Shown here piece by piece: positions 1 to 7,029 of a stretch of DNA of 14,920 nt. Source of the stretch: Bacteroidales bacterium UBA1208 (GTDB taxonomy: Bacteria > Bacteroidota > Bacteroidia > Bacteroidales > P3); the NCBI GenBank assembly GCA_002309955.1, contig DBXQ01000011.1, positions 1,947 to 16,866 of the forward strand, in the 5' to 3' direction. Positions within the stretch are counted from its first letter, which is position 1. Each line of letters begins with the position of its first letter. Under the pieces are notes generated by a model that saw nothing but the letters and a program-made list of their open reading frames with translations, ran no database searches and had not been told where the DNA came from. The translations under genes were made by a program, and so were the position numbers.

Positions 1-3000
1 GGGAAGGCATCGGTGGTGCCGTCGAGGGCGGCGATGGCATAGTCGGTGCTTTCCCAGGGGATGCTGAGGGAGGGAGCCATGGTGTTGAGGTGCGACACCT
101 TGCGCAGGCCTTCGCCACGGGCGAAGAGGGCGTAAGCCACATCGGTGTAGCCGAGTCCCGTGAGTGAGAATTGCAGCCCCTTGTTGCCGGTGCCTTTAGC
201 ACCCTCGGTGGGAGCAGAGGAACCCTCGGTGAATGGCAGGACCGCTTGTCCGTCGCCGCTCATCTGTACGAGCACGCCCTGTCCGATGCCGATGGGGTCG
301 GAGTCCTGGTGTGCAAGCCAGGTGCCGTTGGGTTCGAGCGAGTAGTAGCCGGTGGTGAGGTTGTCGGCGGGGAAAGCCACGCCCTTATAGACGGCATGGG
401 GATAGGGGTTGCCGATGAGGTTGAAGCCCTTGAGGTTGTTGTCGGGGCATGAGCCGGTGAGGGTGTAGGAGTAGTTGTCGCTGTTGGAGGTGCCGTTGAA
501 GATGAGGGTGGCATCGGTGGAGCGGCGGTAGATATAGCCGCGGCCGGGGTCGAAGGCGGAGAAGCCTTCGGCAGAGCCGTCGGTAGCTTTCTGATTCTCC
601 CAGGTGCCGTCGGCTTCGTTGTAGCGGAAGAGGTCGTAGTCGGCATCGAGGAGGCCGATGACAATGGCGACATCAAGCGTGGTTTCACCGTCGTCGTGGG
701 TGGGTGCGGCAATGGCATACCACTGGTCGGCCAAGACGTTGACTACTGGCAGCGCTGTGGTGAAGAAGGCACTCTCGCTCCATTCGGTAGAGCTCCCGTT
801 GCCGTCGCAGTTGACGCCCTGCACTTGCCACTCGTAAAGGGTGCTTGCCGTCAGCCCATTGATGTCGAAGGTATTGTCTGTTACAGTAACAGTCTGCCAC
901 TCGCCCGCCTGATGTATATCATACAAGCCGAAATCGTCGGCATTCAGGCGGAATTGGTTCCAGGAGTTAAAATGGCGGATAGCGATATAGCCAAGCTGAC
1001 CGTTGTAGCTGCTCAGGTCGGCGCTATACTCCACATAGTCGCCTTGTGCAACGGTTTCCCCAATCAATGTGGTGGTGAAGTCGGGAACACTGTTGCCAGT
1101 AGTGGAGAGATAGATGGCAAAATGGTCGGGATAATTGCCGTCTTGACTTTTCATCCACACACGCATGGTGCCTTGCAGCTGCAGCTGCGGAGTGACAAGC
1201 CAATTGTCGGGATCAAGTGGACCATCATAATTGATATAACTGGCAGAGGTCACAAAACCGTCGCTATTGTGGCCTACCCCCTCATCCGGTGTTCCTCCAT
1301 ACCAGTTATCCCCGTCGTTATCGGCATCGATTGTGGTCCAATCGGTAGGCAGTCCGTTTTCAAAACCCTCAAAATATAAAGTGTTTGCTTCGTAGGCTGC
1401 TGTTCTGTAGCGGATGTTGTAGCTCTCTTGATAGTTTGTCCATGAGAGGGTGGCACCGTCTGACAAGATGTCGGTGGAACTTAACGCTGTGGGCACCTCA
1501 CATGCCGACGGAGTGGTAAAGATGGAGTGGCACCATGGGGTGTTGTTTCCGTCATAGCACACGGCCTGTACCTCCACCTCATACATGGTTTCGGCATCGA
1601 GACCGTTGATGGTGTATGGCGAAGTTACATTTTCAACCAAAGTCCACGGTTCGTCTTCGGTTGCAGAGCCTGAGGGGGATGCAATAGTGGTGATGTCGAC
1701 ATCGACTCTGTCGTGTTCTCCATCAAGCGAAACGGTGAATTCATATCTCTTGCCGACTTCAAACTGATAGTTGTCCTGACGTCCGCCAACATTACCGTTT
1801 GAAGAGGCAATAAATATTCTGTTTTGTTCAGGATCGGGGTTGGTGATATACCAGTCGTAAGTGCCGGCAGGAATTGTGATGGAAACACTGCTGTTGAATA
1901 CGATGTTTTGTGTGGTGAGCGAACCGTCGGCATTTTCAGGAATCTTGTATTCGAACTGGGAGTAGTCCTCATCCGACATATCGATTTCTATGAAGCTTCC
2001 GTAGGCGGTGGCATCACTGTCGAGCAGCATTTGGTATCCAGTGTCGTCTTCCCACACATCGCCGACAGTGAGGACAACGGTGGCATCGGTGGAGGCGGGA
2101 ATACGCCGATACTTTACATTGTAGGCAGTAGCTGTCCCCTGCCAGCTAACGACAGCCGAAGTGGGCATAATGCCAGCAACACTGATGTCAGAAGGAGTAG
2201 TGCATGGGGGAGGCGTGGTGAATGAGGAAAGGTCAGACCATGTGCTCACGGAGCCGCTGCCGCACACGGCCTGCACCTGCCATTCGAAAGCGACTTCGCG
2301 AGCGAGGTTGTGCAGGACGAAGCTGTTTGTGGAGACGGTGGTCTCCGTCCAAGCGTTAGATTCAGTTGTCCGATAGCGCACATTGTAGTTTTCGGAGTAG
2401 CCTGTCCAGGTCAATGTGGCGGAAACGGCATCGGAAGTGGAGCTTTCCGAGCTTGTAACTGTGGCCGTCAGGTTGGTGGGGACCGGGCAGGGGCAGTTGG
2501 TACAGACGATAGCCAGGTCGTCGATACCCACGCCGCCGCCACTGAAGGAGGTGGACACTTCGAAAGCGATGGCTGTGGCATTGACTGGCAGATTGAGCTC
2601 CCCCAAAGTCCAGTTTGCAAAATCGTTATAACCACTAACTTGGAAATGGCCAATCAAGTTCCATGCACTGGAACTGGTTGTGCGACAATAGACATTCAAC
2701 ACATCCACAAAGAAGTTGTTTCTAACGGGATGGATATGCTTGAAGCTAAGCTGCGCCGAGGTTATCCCCGAGGGGAAGGCAGGCAGCGTGCGAACCAGCT
2801 TGACACCTCTGGGACTGACTTGAGAGGCGAACACGCAATAAGAGCCCTCAGAGGGAGAAGGATTGTACTGGGTGGCCTGCCATGAGTTGCCGCCGCCCTC
2901 ATTGTACCATCCCGTAGGCAGAAATTGAGAGCCTGCCACAGGACTGTTAAAGTCTTCGCTAAACAACACCAACTGTGCCCTCGCCGCCCATGGGGTGAGG

Positions 3001-3041
3001 AGGTACAGCAGGATTACAATTAATAAAGTTTTTCGTTTCAT
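1..3041 (-). CDS. Secreted multidomain adhesin with fibronectin III and gingipain-type modules, C-terminus beyond the window
   Basis: The reading frame is open from an ATG at 3041 to the left edge (1013 complete codons, 3' end missing). Residues 1-22 form a signal peptide (charged KRK, hydrophobic core, ARA before Gln). Residues 25-180 look like a jelly-roll adhesin domain of the choice-of-anchor-J kind. Fibronectin III domains lie at about 185-276, 283-510 and 516-762. The second is interrupted at about 316-455 by a DUF2436-like module (PENAD, TTQNI, IPAGTYDWYITNP, YQFEVGKRYEFT). The third is interrupted at about 552-708 by a Cleaved_Adhesin-like module (YFEGFENGLPTDWTTIDAD, GHNSDG, PDNWLVTPQL). 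Both modules resemble those in Porphyromonas gingivalis gingipains and HagA. Residues 768-1013 resemble the region that often precedes a T9SS sorting domain, which would lie outside the window. The protein is probably surface-exposed or released and binds protein or glycan. No protease domain is seen. The ORF at 3053-3351 lies just upstream and may be co-transcribed. Confidence 0.88.
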   Translation of the reverse strand, partial: MKRKTLLIVILLYLLTPWAARAQLVLFSEDFNSPVAGSQFLPTGWYNEGGGNSWQATQYNPSPSEGSYCVFASQVSPRGVKLVRTLPAFPSGITSAQLSFKHIHPVRNNFFVDVLNVYCRTTSSSAWNLIGHFQVSGYNDFANWTLGELNLPVNATAIAFEVSTSFSGGGVGIDDLAIVCTNCPCPVPTNLTATVTSSESSTSDAVSATLTWTGYSENYNVRYRTTESNAWTETTVSTNSFVLHNLAREVAFEWQVQAVCGSGSVSTWSDLSSFTTPPPCTTPSDISVAGIMPTSAVVSWQGTATAYNVKYRRIPASTDATVVLTVGDVWEDDTGYQMLLDSDATAYGSFIEIDMSDEDYSQFEYKIPENADGSLTTQNIVFNSSVSITIPAGTYDWYITNPDPEQNRIFIASSNGNVGGRQDNYQFEVGKRYEFTVSLDGEHDRVDVDITTIASPSGSATEDEPWTLVENVTSPYTINGLDAETMYEVEVQAVCYDGNNTPWCHSIFTTPSACEVPTALSSTDILSDGATLSWTNYQESYNIRYRTAAYEANTLYFEGFENGLPTDWTTIDADNDGDNWYGGTPDEGVGHNSDGFVTSASYINYDGPLDPDNWLVTPQLQLQGTMRVWMKSQDGNYPDHFAIYLSTTGNSVPDFTTTLIGETVAQGDYVEYSADLSSYNGQLGYIAIRHFNSWNQFRLNADDFGLYDIHQAGEWQTVTVTDNTFDINGLTASTLYEWQVQGVNCDGNGSSTEWSESAFFTTALPVVNVLADQWYAIAAPTHDDGETTLDVAIVIGLLDADYDLFRYNEADGTWENQKATDGSAEGFSAFDPGRGYIYRRSTDATLIFNGTSNSDNYSYTLTGSCPDNNLKGFNLIGNPYPHAVYKGVAFPADNLTTGYYSLEPNGTWLAHQDSDPIGIGQGVLVQMSGDGQAVLPFTEGSSAPTEGAKGTGNKGLQFSLTGLGYTDVAYALFARGEGLRKVSHLNTMAPSLSIPWESTDYAIAALDGTTDAF

Positions 3042-3052
3042 TGTGTATAAAA

Positions 3053-3351
3053 TTAATTGATAACTATTTTCTGGGTTCTTGTGTCATTGTCAAGGAGGTG
3101 GAGGGAACACCGCTGTGTGTGATGCCGAAGGAGGCACAGTCGGCGGCGGAACCGTCGGGGTGGAAGGAGGAGAACTGCCGGCCGGTGATGTCGAAGACCT
3201 GCTGTCCGCCCGTGCTGCTGACAGAAATAACGGGTTCCGTGTCGTCGTACTCCTGATTGGAAAAGTCAATTATGTCAACTGGTGCCCTCAGTACCCATGT
3301 TGAAAATGAGAACAGGAGGGAAAAAATCAGTATTATTTTTTGCTTTATCAT
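3053..3351 (-). pseudogene. Mini secreted protein: signal peptide joined to a frameshifted T9SS sorting-domain remnant
   Basis: The uninterrupted frame runs from ATG at 3351 to TAG at 3064 (95 residues). It starts with a clear signal peptide (MIKQKIILIFSLLFSFSTWVLRA). A short linker leads into VFDITGRQ, a typical type IX sorting-domain motif. After the Gly-Val near 3105 the frame gives an unlikely tail. Shifting by one base in the C-rich run near 3098-3107 gives a tail containing LDNDTRTQKIVIN and a TAA at 3053, a normal end for a sorting domain. The ORF therefore appears to have lost one base, by real mutation or sequencing error. Even when repaired it is only about 100 residues and has almost no passenger domain between signal and sorting region, so it may be the scar of a larger gene or a true mini-cargo. 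The repaired end lies 11 bases before the adhesin ATG. Confidence 0.6.
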
Positions 3352-3937
3352 GTGAAAGTGTTAATAAGTGACTTCGTTTGTAATCATGCAATCTGTGTTG
3401 GAGTAGTGTGCTACAACATTTTAGATTGAAATGCAAAAGTACAACTTTTTCTCGAATTATAGTTGGTTCCACATTTTTTTCTATTGGACCCGAATTGTTC
3501 GTTAGGTTTTATGTTAGAATGGTATTCCACTATAACATGTCACCCAAACAACAATGGCAAGCAGATGACCCGCTGCATCATCAATTTTACTACACTTCCC
3601 CAACTAACGTCTACATTTTGTTTACACTACCTAAACTAAGATAACGAGTAAACTATTGAGCAACAAGGAAATTGAACCAGAAGGGAACGACTGGGGTTTG
3701 TCTTTGGTTTTTTCTGGATTACAATTGTTTATGGTCTACAGTTCCTGCAAGGCATCAAAATAGCAAACAGACCTGTAATCGGCATGAAAATACTGACTAT
3801 GAACAAAGGATAAAGTTACCCAGACTACAGAATGTCTCTACAGCTTTGGAGGATTAGCAGTTAGCCTGTTCTAGCGGTCCATGATACGCTATCATCAATA
3901 GCCTTGCTGTCAACGAAAACAAAACGGTACTAACCTC
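3352..3937. other. 586-base AT-richer gap without a convincing gene
   Basis: This stretch is visibly richer in A and T than its neighbours. Short open frames on the plus strand at 3408-3644 and 3672-3857 give low-complexity or unremarkable peptides with no recognisable motif, and the minus strand is broken by stops. Apart from the promoter element at 3434-3441, only a small palindrome (ATGATA-CGC-TATCAT, 3881-3895) was noticed. No tRNA, transposase or phage remnant was recognised. Confidence 0.55.
3434..3441 (-). promoter_or_regulatory. Bacteroidota-type -7 promoter element (TACTTTTG)
   Basis: On the minus strand TACTTTTG matches the Bacteroidota sigma-factor consensus TAnnTTTG exactly. It lies about 83 bases before the ATG at 3351 and is followed by CA, as is common at such promoters. 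No clear upstream TTTG at the usual spacing was found. It would drive the mini T9SS ORF and probably the adhesin downstream. Confidence 0.5.
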
Positions 3938-4681
3938 TTATCTGACAATTCCATATCCAAACAGGGCAAAATCGCCCTTTAATGGGTCGTCGGGAAAGAT
4001 TTCTGACATCTTCTGTGTGAGGCGGCGGGCAGCCGACATCGTTGCGGAGCCACATTTGAGCAGTCCCAACCTTTGCGATTCGGACAGCACGTGGGTGTCC
4101 AACGGCATGATGAGTGTGCGGCGGTCGATAAAGTCAGCCCATAGGCCGAGGTCGACAGGCGAGCCGCTCCGCACCATCCACCGAAGGAACATGCACACCC
4201 GTTTGCAGGCTGATTGCGCATCCTGCGGGACAATGCTCCGCACCCCCTTTGTTGCAAAGTAATGGCAGATAGCCTCCACTGCAGTGCGGCCATCGGTAGC
4301 ATGTTGCTGCACATATGCCCCCAATGTGCCATATTCATGAAGTAGATGTCGGTAGACCTGCAGGAAACGGTGCATCTGTCCCACGGTGAAGAGCCTGTAA
4401 TAGCAATGGCTATCGCACTGGGGCAACACTGTAGCGAAGCCACCTGAACGTATCCAAGCATCCATTTCGCCACTGGAACGGTCGAGGAGCCATTGAATCT
4501 TGGGCATGAATTGTTGGCGGCTGCCATAGCTGAGGCTGGAGGCAAGGAAGGCCATGGCCTCCTGATTGGCCGTGCCGCTGACCTGATGCATGAACCATGA
4601 CGGGTCGCCAATGAGGAACGACGGGGTTTCGTATTGCTCGGCATAGTCTCTTAACAGTTGTTGTGTGGCTTTGGGTATCAT
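3938..4681 (-). CDS. TIGR02757 (DUF2400) family protein
   Basis: This 247-residue protein has the conserved core of the TIGR02757/DUF2400 family, which is common in Bacteroidota and of unknown function. Seen are FLASSLSYGSRQQ near residue 45, KRVCMFLRWMVR near 160, VDLGLW, and LIMPLDTHVLSESQRLGLL near 190. The length is close to the family norm of about 250. The LDTHV and preceding RWMVR patterns recall helix-hairpin-helix DNA-repair proteins, but that comparison is an inference and no activity can be assigned. It stands alone, divergent from the superoxide dismutase gene, with its own TAnnTTTG promoter. The start at 4681 is supported by the promoter position about 37 bases upstream and by the absence of a better ATG. 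Confidence 0.85.
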   Translation of the reverse strand: MIPKATQQLLRDYAEQYETPSFLIGDPSWFMHQVSGTANQEAMAFLASSLSYGSRQQFMPKIQWLLDRSSGEMDAWIRSGGFATVLPQCDSHCYYRLFTVGQMHRFLQVYRHLLHEYGTLGAYVQQHATDGRTAVEAICHYFATKGVRSIVPQDAQSACKRVCMFLRWMVRSGSPVDLGLWADFIDRRTLIMPLDTHVLSESQRLGLLKCGSATMSAARRLTQKMSEIFPDDPLKGDFALFGYGIVR

Positions 4682-4717
4682 GCTGTTCTATAGATTGAGG
4701 GTGTGTCGTTTGTTTTG

Positions 4718-4725
4718 CAAAGATA
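4718..4725 (-). promoter_or_regulatory. Bacteroidota-type -7 promoter element (TATCTTTG)
   Basis: TATCTTTG on the minus strand is an exact TAnnTTTG match followed by CA. It lies 36 bases before the ATG of the TIGR02757 gene, giving a leader of roughly 30 bases. A convincing -33 TTTG is not present. Confidence 0.6.
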
Positions 4726-4800
4726 CATCTTTTTCTTCTTTACGAAGTAAGAAATTGGTTATAGCAGTGATTTTATTGCCATTGTGACAAAATACGTGCG

Positions 4801-4870
4801 GGAGGAGGCAATAATGTTGACCGTTTTGCGTTATAATGGAAATAAAAAACCTAATATTATAAAATCATGA
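4801..4870 (+). CDS. Possible 18-codon leader ORF before superoxide dismutase
   Basis: A very strong purine-rich Shine-Dalgarno-like sequence (GGAGGAGG, 4801-4808) sits five bases before an ATG at 4814. The frame reads MLTVLRYNGNKKPNIIKS and stops at TGA 4868-4870, so stop and superoxide dismutase start overlap as ATGA (4867-4870). This geometry is typical of translational coupling. Such strong Shine-Dalgarno sequences are unusual in Bacteroidota, which makes it stand out. The peptide has no recognised family and could be a chance frame. Confidence 0.3.
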
Positions 4871-5463
4871 GAGACATTCAACCTGTAAATGGAATATTTG
4901 AGATGATGCAGTTGCCTTATACCAACGATGAGTTGGGCGTGATTAGTGGCAACACCCTTGATTTTCACCACGGCAAACATTTGAAGGCGTATGTGGACAA
5001 CCTGAACAAACTGCTTCCGGGCAGCGGTTTGGAGAACTTGCCTATCAGCGAGGTGATAAAGAGGTCGAAAGGCGGTTTGTTCAACAATGCCGGTCAAGTG
5101 TTGAACCATGTCATGTATTTCGAGCAGTTCGGTAAAGAACACCATGAGCCGGAGGGCAAAATGTTGGAGATGATTGTAAGGGATTTCGGTTCGGTGGAGA
5201 ACTTCAAGAAAGAGTTTGAGCAGAAGGGTGCGACGCTGTTCGGCTCAGGCTGGGTGTGGCTGTCAATGAACGCCGAAGGCCACTTGGTGATTACACAGGA
5301 GGTGAACGCCAACAATCCGGTGCAAAGCGGATTGGTGCCGTTGTTGACCTTCGATGTGTGGGAGCATGCCTATTATTTAGACTACCAAAACCGCCGTGCC
5401 GACTATCTGGCTGCCTTGTGGCAGATAGTAGACTGGCAGGTGGTGGAGAGCCGTCTTCAATAG
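4867..5463 (+). CDS. sodB: Iron-type superoxide dismutase
   Basis: The enzyme converts superoxide to oxygen and hydrogen peroxide in the cytoplasm. The four metal ligands are in place: His34 (LDFHHGKH), His81 (NNAGQVLNH), Asp163 and His167 (DVWEHAYYLDY). Gln77 and Ala148 occupy the second-sphere positions that in iron enzymes are Gln and Ala (manganese enzymes have Gly and Gln), so iron or cambialistic use is favoured. Leu79 stands where Trp is usual (QVWNH). At 198 residues it is close to family length, with a few extra N-terminal residues. An internal ATG at residue 13 or 14 would give the usual length, but the start at 4867 overlaps the leader-ORF stop. It converges on the redox gene run, with 32 bases between the stop codons. 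Confidence 0.93.
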   Translation: MRDIQPVNGIFEMMQLPYTNDELGVISGNTLDFHHGKHLKAYVDNLNKLLPGSGLENLPISEVIKRSKGGLFNNAGQVLNHVMYFEQFGKEHHEPEGKMLEMIVRDFGSVENFKKEFEQKGATLFGSGWVWLSMNAEGHLVITQEVNANNPVQSGLVPLLTFDVWEHAYYLDYQNRRADYLAALWQIVDWQVVESRLQ

Positions 5464-5485
5464 TCCAACACTATTTGTGAAAAAG

Positions 5486-5519
5486 GAAGTGGCCGTCAGC
5501 TGAGCATGGCGGCCACTTC
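5486..5519 (-). terminator. Rho-independent terminator of the redox gene run, partly inside the last codons
   Basis: Perfect 10-base arms GAAGTGGCCG (5486-5495) and CGGCCACTTC (5510-5519) enclose a 14-base loop. Read on the minus strand the hairpin is followed by CCTTTTTC, a U-rich tail. The minus-strand 5' arm lies within the final codons of the radical SAM gene, and its stop (TGA, 5496-5498) falls in the loop. The stem may also stop superoxide dismutase transcripts from the other side, though the tract after it on the plus strand is poorer in T. Confidence 0.75.
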
Positions 5520-6584
5520 GTCTTTATGTTCGAAAAGGGTGCAACCACCGGTGTGTTCCCACCCGAGGGCACGAGCATCGCGGATGCGACGGAAGAGTGG
5601 CGACTGCAATGCGCCGCGAAGGCCTGTCTGTAGTACGTTGCTGTCGGAGTAGGGAGAGAAGGGGCACGGCTCGGCGGCACCGTCGGGACCGATGTGGAAA
5701 AATCCACGTCCAGCGGCAAGACAACCGCCGAGGGCTTTCTCGTCACCGGGGAAAGAGAGCAGAATCATGTCGCGGGCAACGGTGGCACGGCGGTCGCTGA
5801 GCAACTGTTCCATGTGTGCCACATGCTCGTCGCGGAAAGCAAGATGGGCGGTGCGTTCATCCATCGGCACATATTCCACGTAGAAGACCAACTGGCAGCC
5901 CATGTCGTGCAGTTGGTTGAGGTATTGCGATGTGGTGACATGCTCGTAGTTTTCGGTGGTCACCGTAATACTGACACCGTAGAAAAGATGTGCCTCCTTG
6001 AGTCCTTGCATGGCTTGCAGAGCCCGCTGGTAGACTCCTTGGCCGCGACGGCTGTCGGTGGCTGCGGCATCGCCCTCAAGGCTGATGACGGGAATCATGT
6101 TAAGGTGAGTCTTGAAGAAATCAAGGTAAGTGGGGCCTATCATGGTGCCATTGGTGAAGATGGGGAAGATCATGTCGTTGACTTGGGCAATCTGTTCGAG
6201 GTGGTCGCGGCGTGTGAGGGGTTCTCCACCGGCGAGGAGGGCAAAATTGATGCCGAGGTCGGCGGCTTCGTCGAAGATGGTGCGCCACTGCTGGGGGGTG
6301 AGGGTGGCTTTGGAGGGTTTGTCCGGATCGGCGGCAATGCCGTTCTGTCGGGCGTAGCACCCCTTGCAATGGAGGTTGCAGGTGGTGGCAATACTGGCAA
6401 TGAGGAAGGGAGGTATTTCCAGCTCTTCCTGTTCTTGCACTTGGGCACGTCGCCCCTCGGAGGCGGCAAACACTTTCTGCATGTGATGTACAAAGCGAGC
6501 CTCACGCGGGTTATGCAACACGTTCAGGTAGGCCTTGGCCATAATACTGCGTATGCTCTCTGATAGATATTTAACTAATTCCAT
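5496..6584 (-). CDS. Radical SAM protein with SPASM-like C-terminus
   Basis: This 362-residue protein has the radical SAM motif C69-x3-C73-x2-C76 (TTCNLHCKGCYAR), which binds the [4Fe-4S] cluster that cleaves S-adenosylmethionine, followed by a GGEP motif (LLAGGEPLTRR). The C-terminal part has Cys288 (GGCLAAGRG), Cys307 (PDGAAEPCPF) and Cys348 (GGCTLF). These recall a reduced SPASM/twitch auxiliary-cluster domain, as found in peptide-modifying and some tetrapyrrole-related enzymes. The substrate is unknown, and no small precursor peptide was recognised nearby. It is the last gene of the redox run, 10 bases after the MarR gene, and is probably co-transcribed with it. Its place there suggests a role in stress physiology, but this is inference only. 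Confidence 0.85.
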   Translation of the reverse strand: MELVKYLSESIRSIMAKAYLNVLHNPREARFVHHMQKVFAASEGRRAQVQEQEELEIPPFLIASIATTCNLHCKGCYARQNGIAADPDKPSKATLTPQQWRTIFDEAADLGINFALLAGGEPLTRRDHLEQIAQVNDMIFPIFTNGTMIGPTYLDFFKTHLNMIPVISLEGDAAATDSRRGQGVYQRALQAMQGLKEAHLFYGVSITVTTENYEHVTTSQYLNQLHDMGCQLVFYVEYVPMDERTAHLAFRDEHVAHMEQLLSDRRATVARDMILLSFPGDEKALGGCLAAGRGFFHIGPDGAAEPCPFSPYSDSNVLQTGLRGALQSPLFRRIRDARALGWEHTGGCTLFEHKDEVAAMLS

Positions 6585-6594
6585 ATTATCTTAA

Positions 6595-7029
6595 TTACTT
6601 AAGTTCTTTTATCAATTTGTCAATGGCCTCTACCATGTTCGTCAGTTGCGCCATGTTCATGTCCTCGCCGTGCCAATTCTGCGACATACATTTGGGAATA
6701 TCCTTGGCTTGCTCTTCCAGATGCTTGCCTTTCTTGGTGAGGCTCACTAATGTTTGCCTTCCGTCAGTGATGCCGTGGGTACGCACCACCAATCCCTCAC
6801 GCTCCATGCGCTGGAGTATGGGCGTGAGGGTGTTGGTGTCGAGCATGAGACGACGGCAGATGTCGCCTACAATTTGGTTGTCTTGCTCCCACAGCACCAT
6901 CATGACGAGGTATTGCGGATAGGTGAGTCCCAAAGGCTCTAACAATGGACGGTAAGCCTGCGTGATAAGCCGAGAGGCAGTGTACAGCCTAAAGCAGAGT
7001 TGGTTGCCTAATTTCAGTTGTTCGTGCAT
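6595..7029 (-). CDS. MarR-family transcriptional regulator, OhrR-like
   Basis: This 144-residue winged-helix regulator shows the MarR pattern: an N-terminal dimerisation helix, then YLVMMVLWEQ, the recognition region (ICRRLMLDTNTLTPILQRME) and the wing (GLVVRTHGITDGRQTLVSLT). Cys12 in NQLCFRLYTASR matches the peroxide-reactive cysteine region of OhrR proteins (NQLCF), which lose DNA binding when that cysteine is oxidised. It is thus a likely organic-peroxide or redox sensor. Its ATG overlaps the stop of the peroxidase gene (TAATG), implying coupled translation. It probably controls its own run through the two palindromes near 8843 and 8923. That link is inferred from context; the sites differ from the classical OhrR operator. 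Confidence 0.88.
   Translation of the reverse strand: MHEQLKLGNQLCFRLYTASRLITQAYRPLLEPLGLTYPQYLVMMVLWEQDNQIVGDICRRLMLDTNTLTPILQRMEREGLVVRTHGITDGRQTLVSLTKKGKHLEEQAKDIPKCMSQNWHGEDMNMAQLTNMVEAIDKLIKELK

Noticed and set aside
696..1379. Plus-strand open frame inside the adhesin region
   Set aside because: The minus-strand frame is open for over 1000 codons with signal peptide and recognisable domains. This is its shadow.
3408..3857. Two small plus-strand open frames (3408-3644, 3672-3857)
   Set aside because: No motif, signal peptide, ribosome site or neighbour supports them, and the composition is that of non-coding DNA.
3881..3895. Small palindrome ATGATA-CGC-TATCAT
   Set aside because: Six-base arms in AT-rich DNA are expected by chance, and it lies downstream of a gene with no promoter nearby.
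4816..4836. TTGACC and TATAAT resembling an E. coli sigma-70 promoter before superoxide dismutase
   Set aside because: Only about ten bases separate them instead of about 17, and Bacteroidota use a different consensus.
5694..6563. Plus-strand open frame of 289 codons opposite the radical SAM gene
   Set aside because: Antisense shadow of a gene with clear cluster motifs and coherent context.
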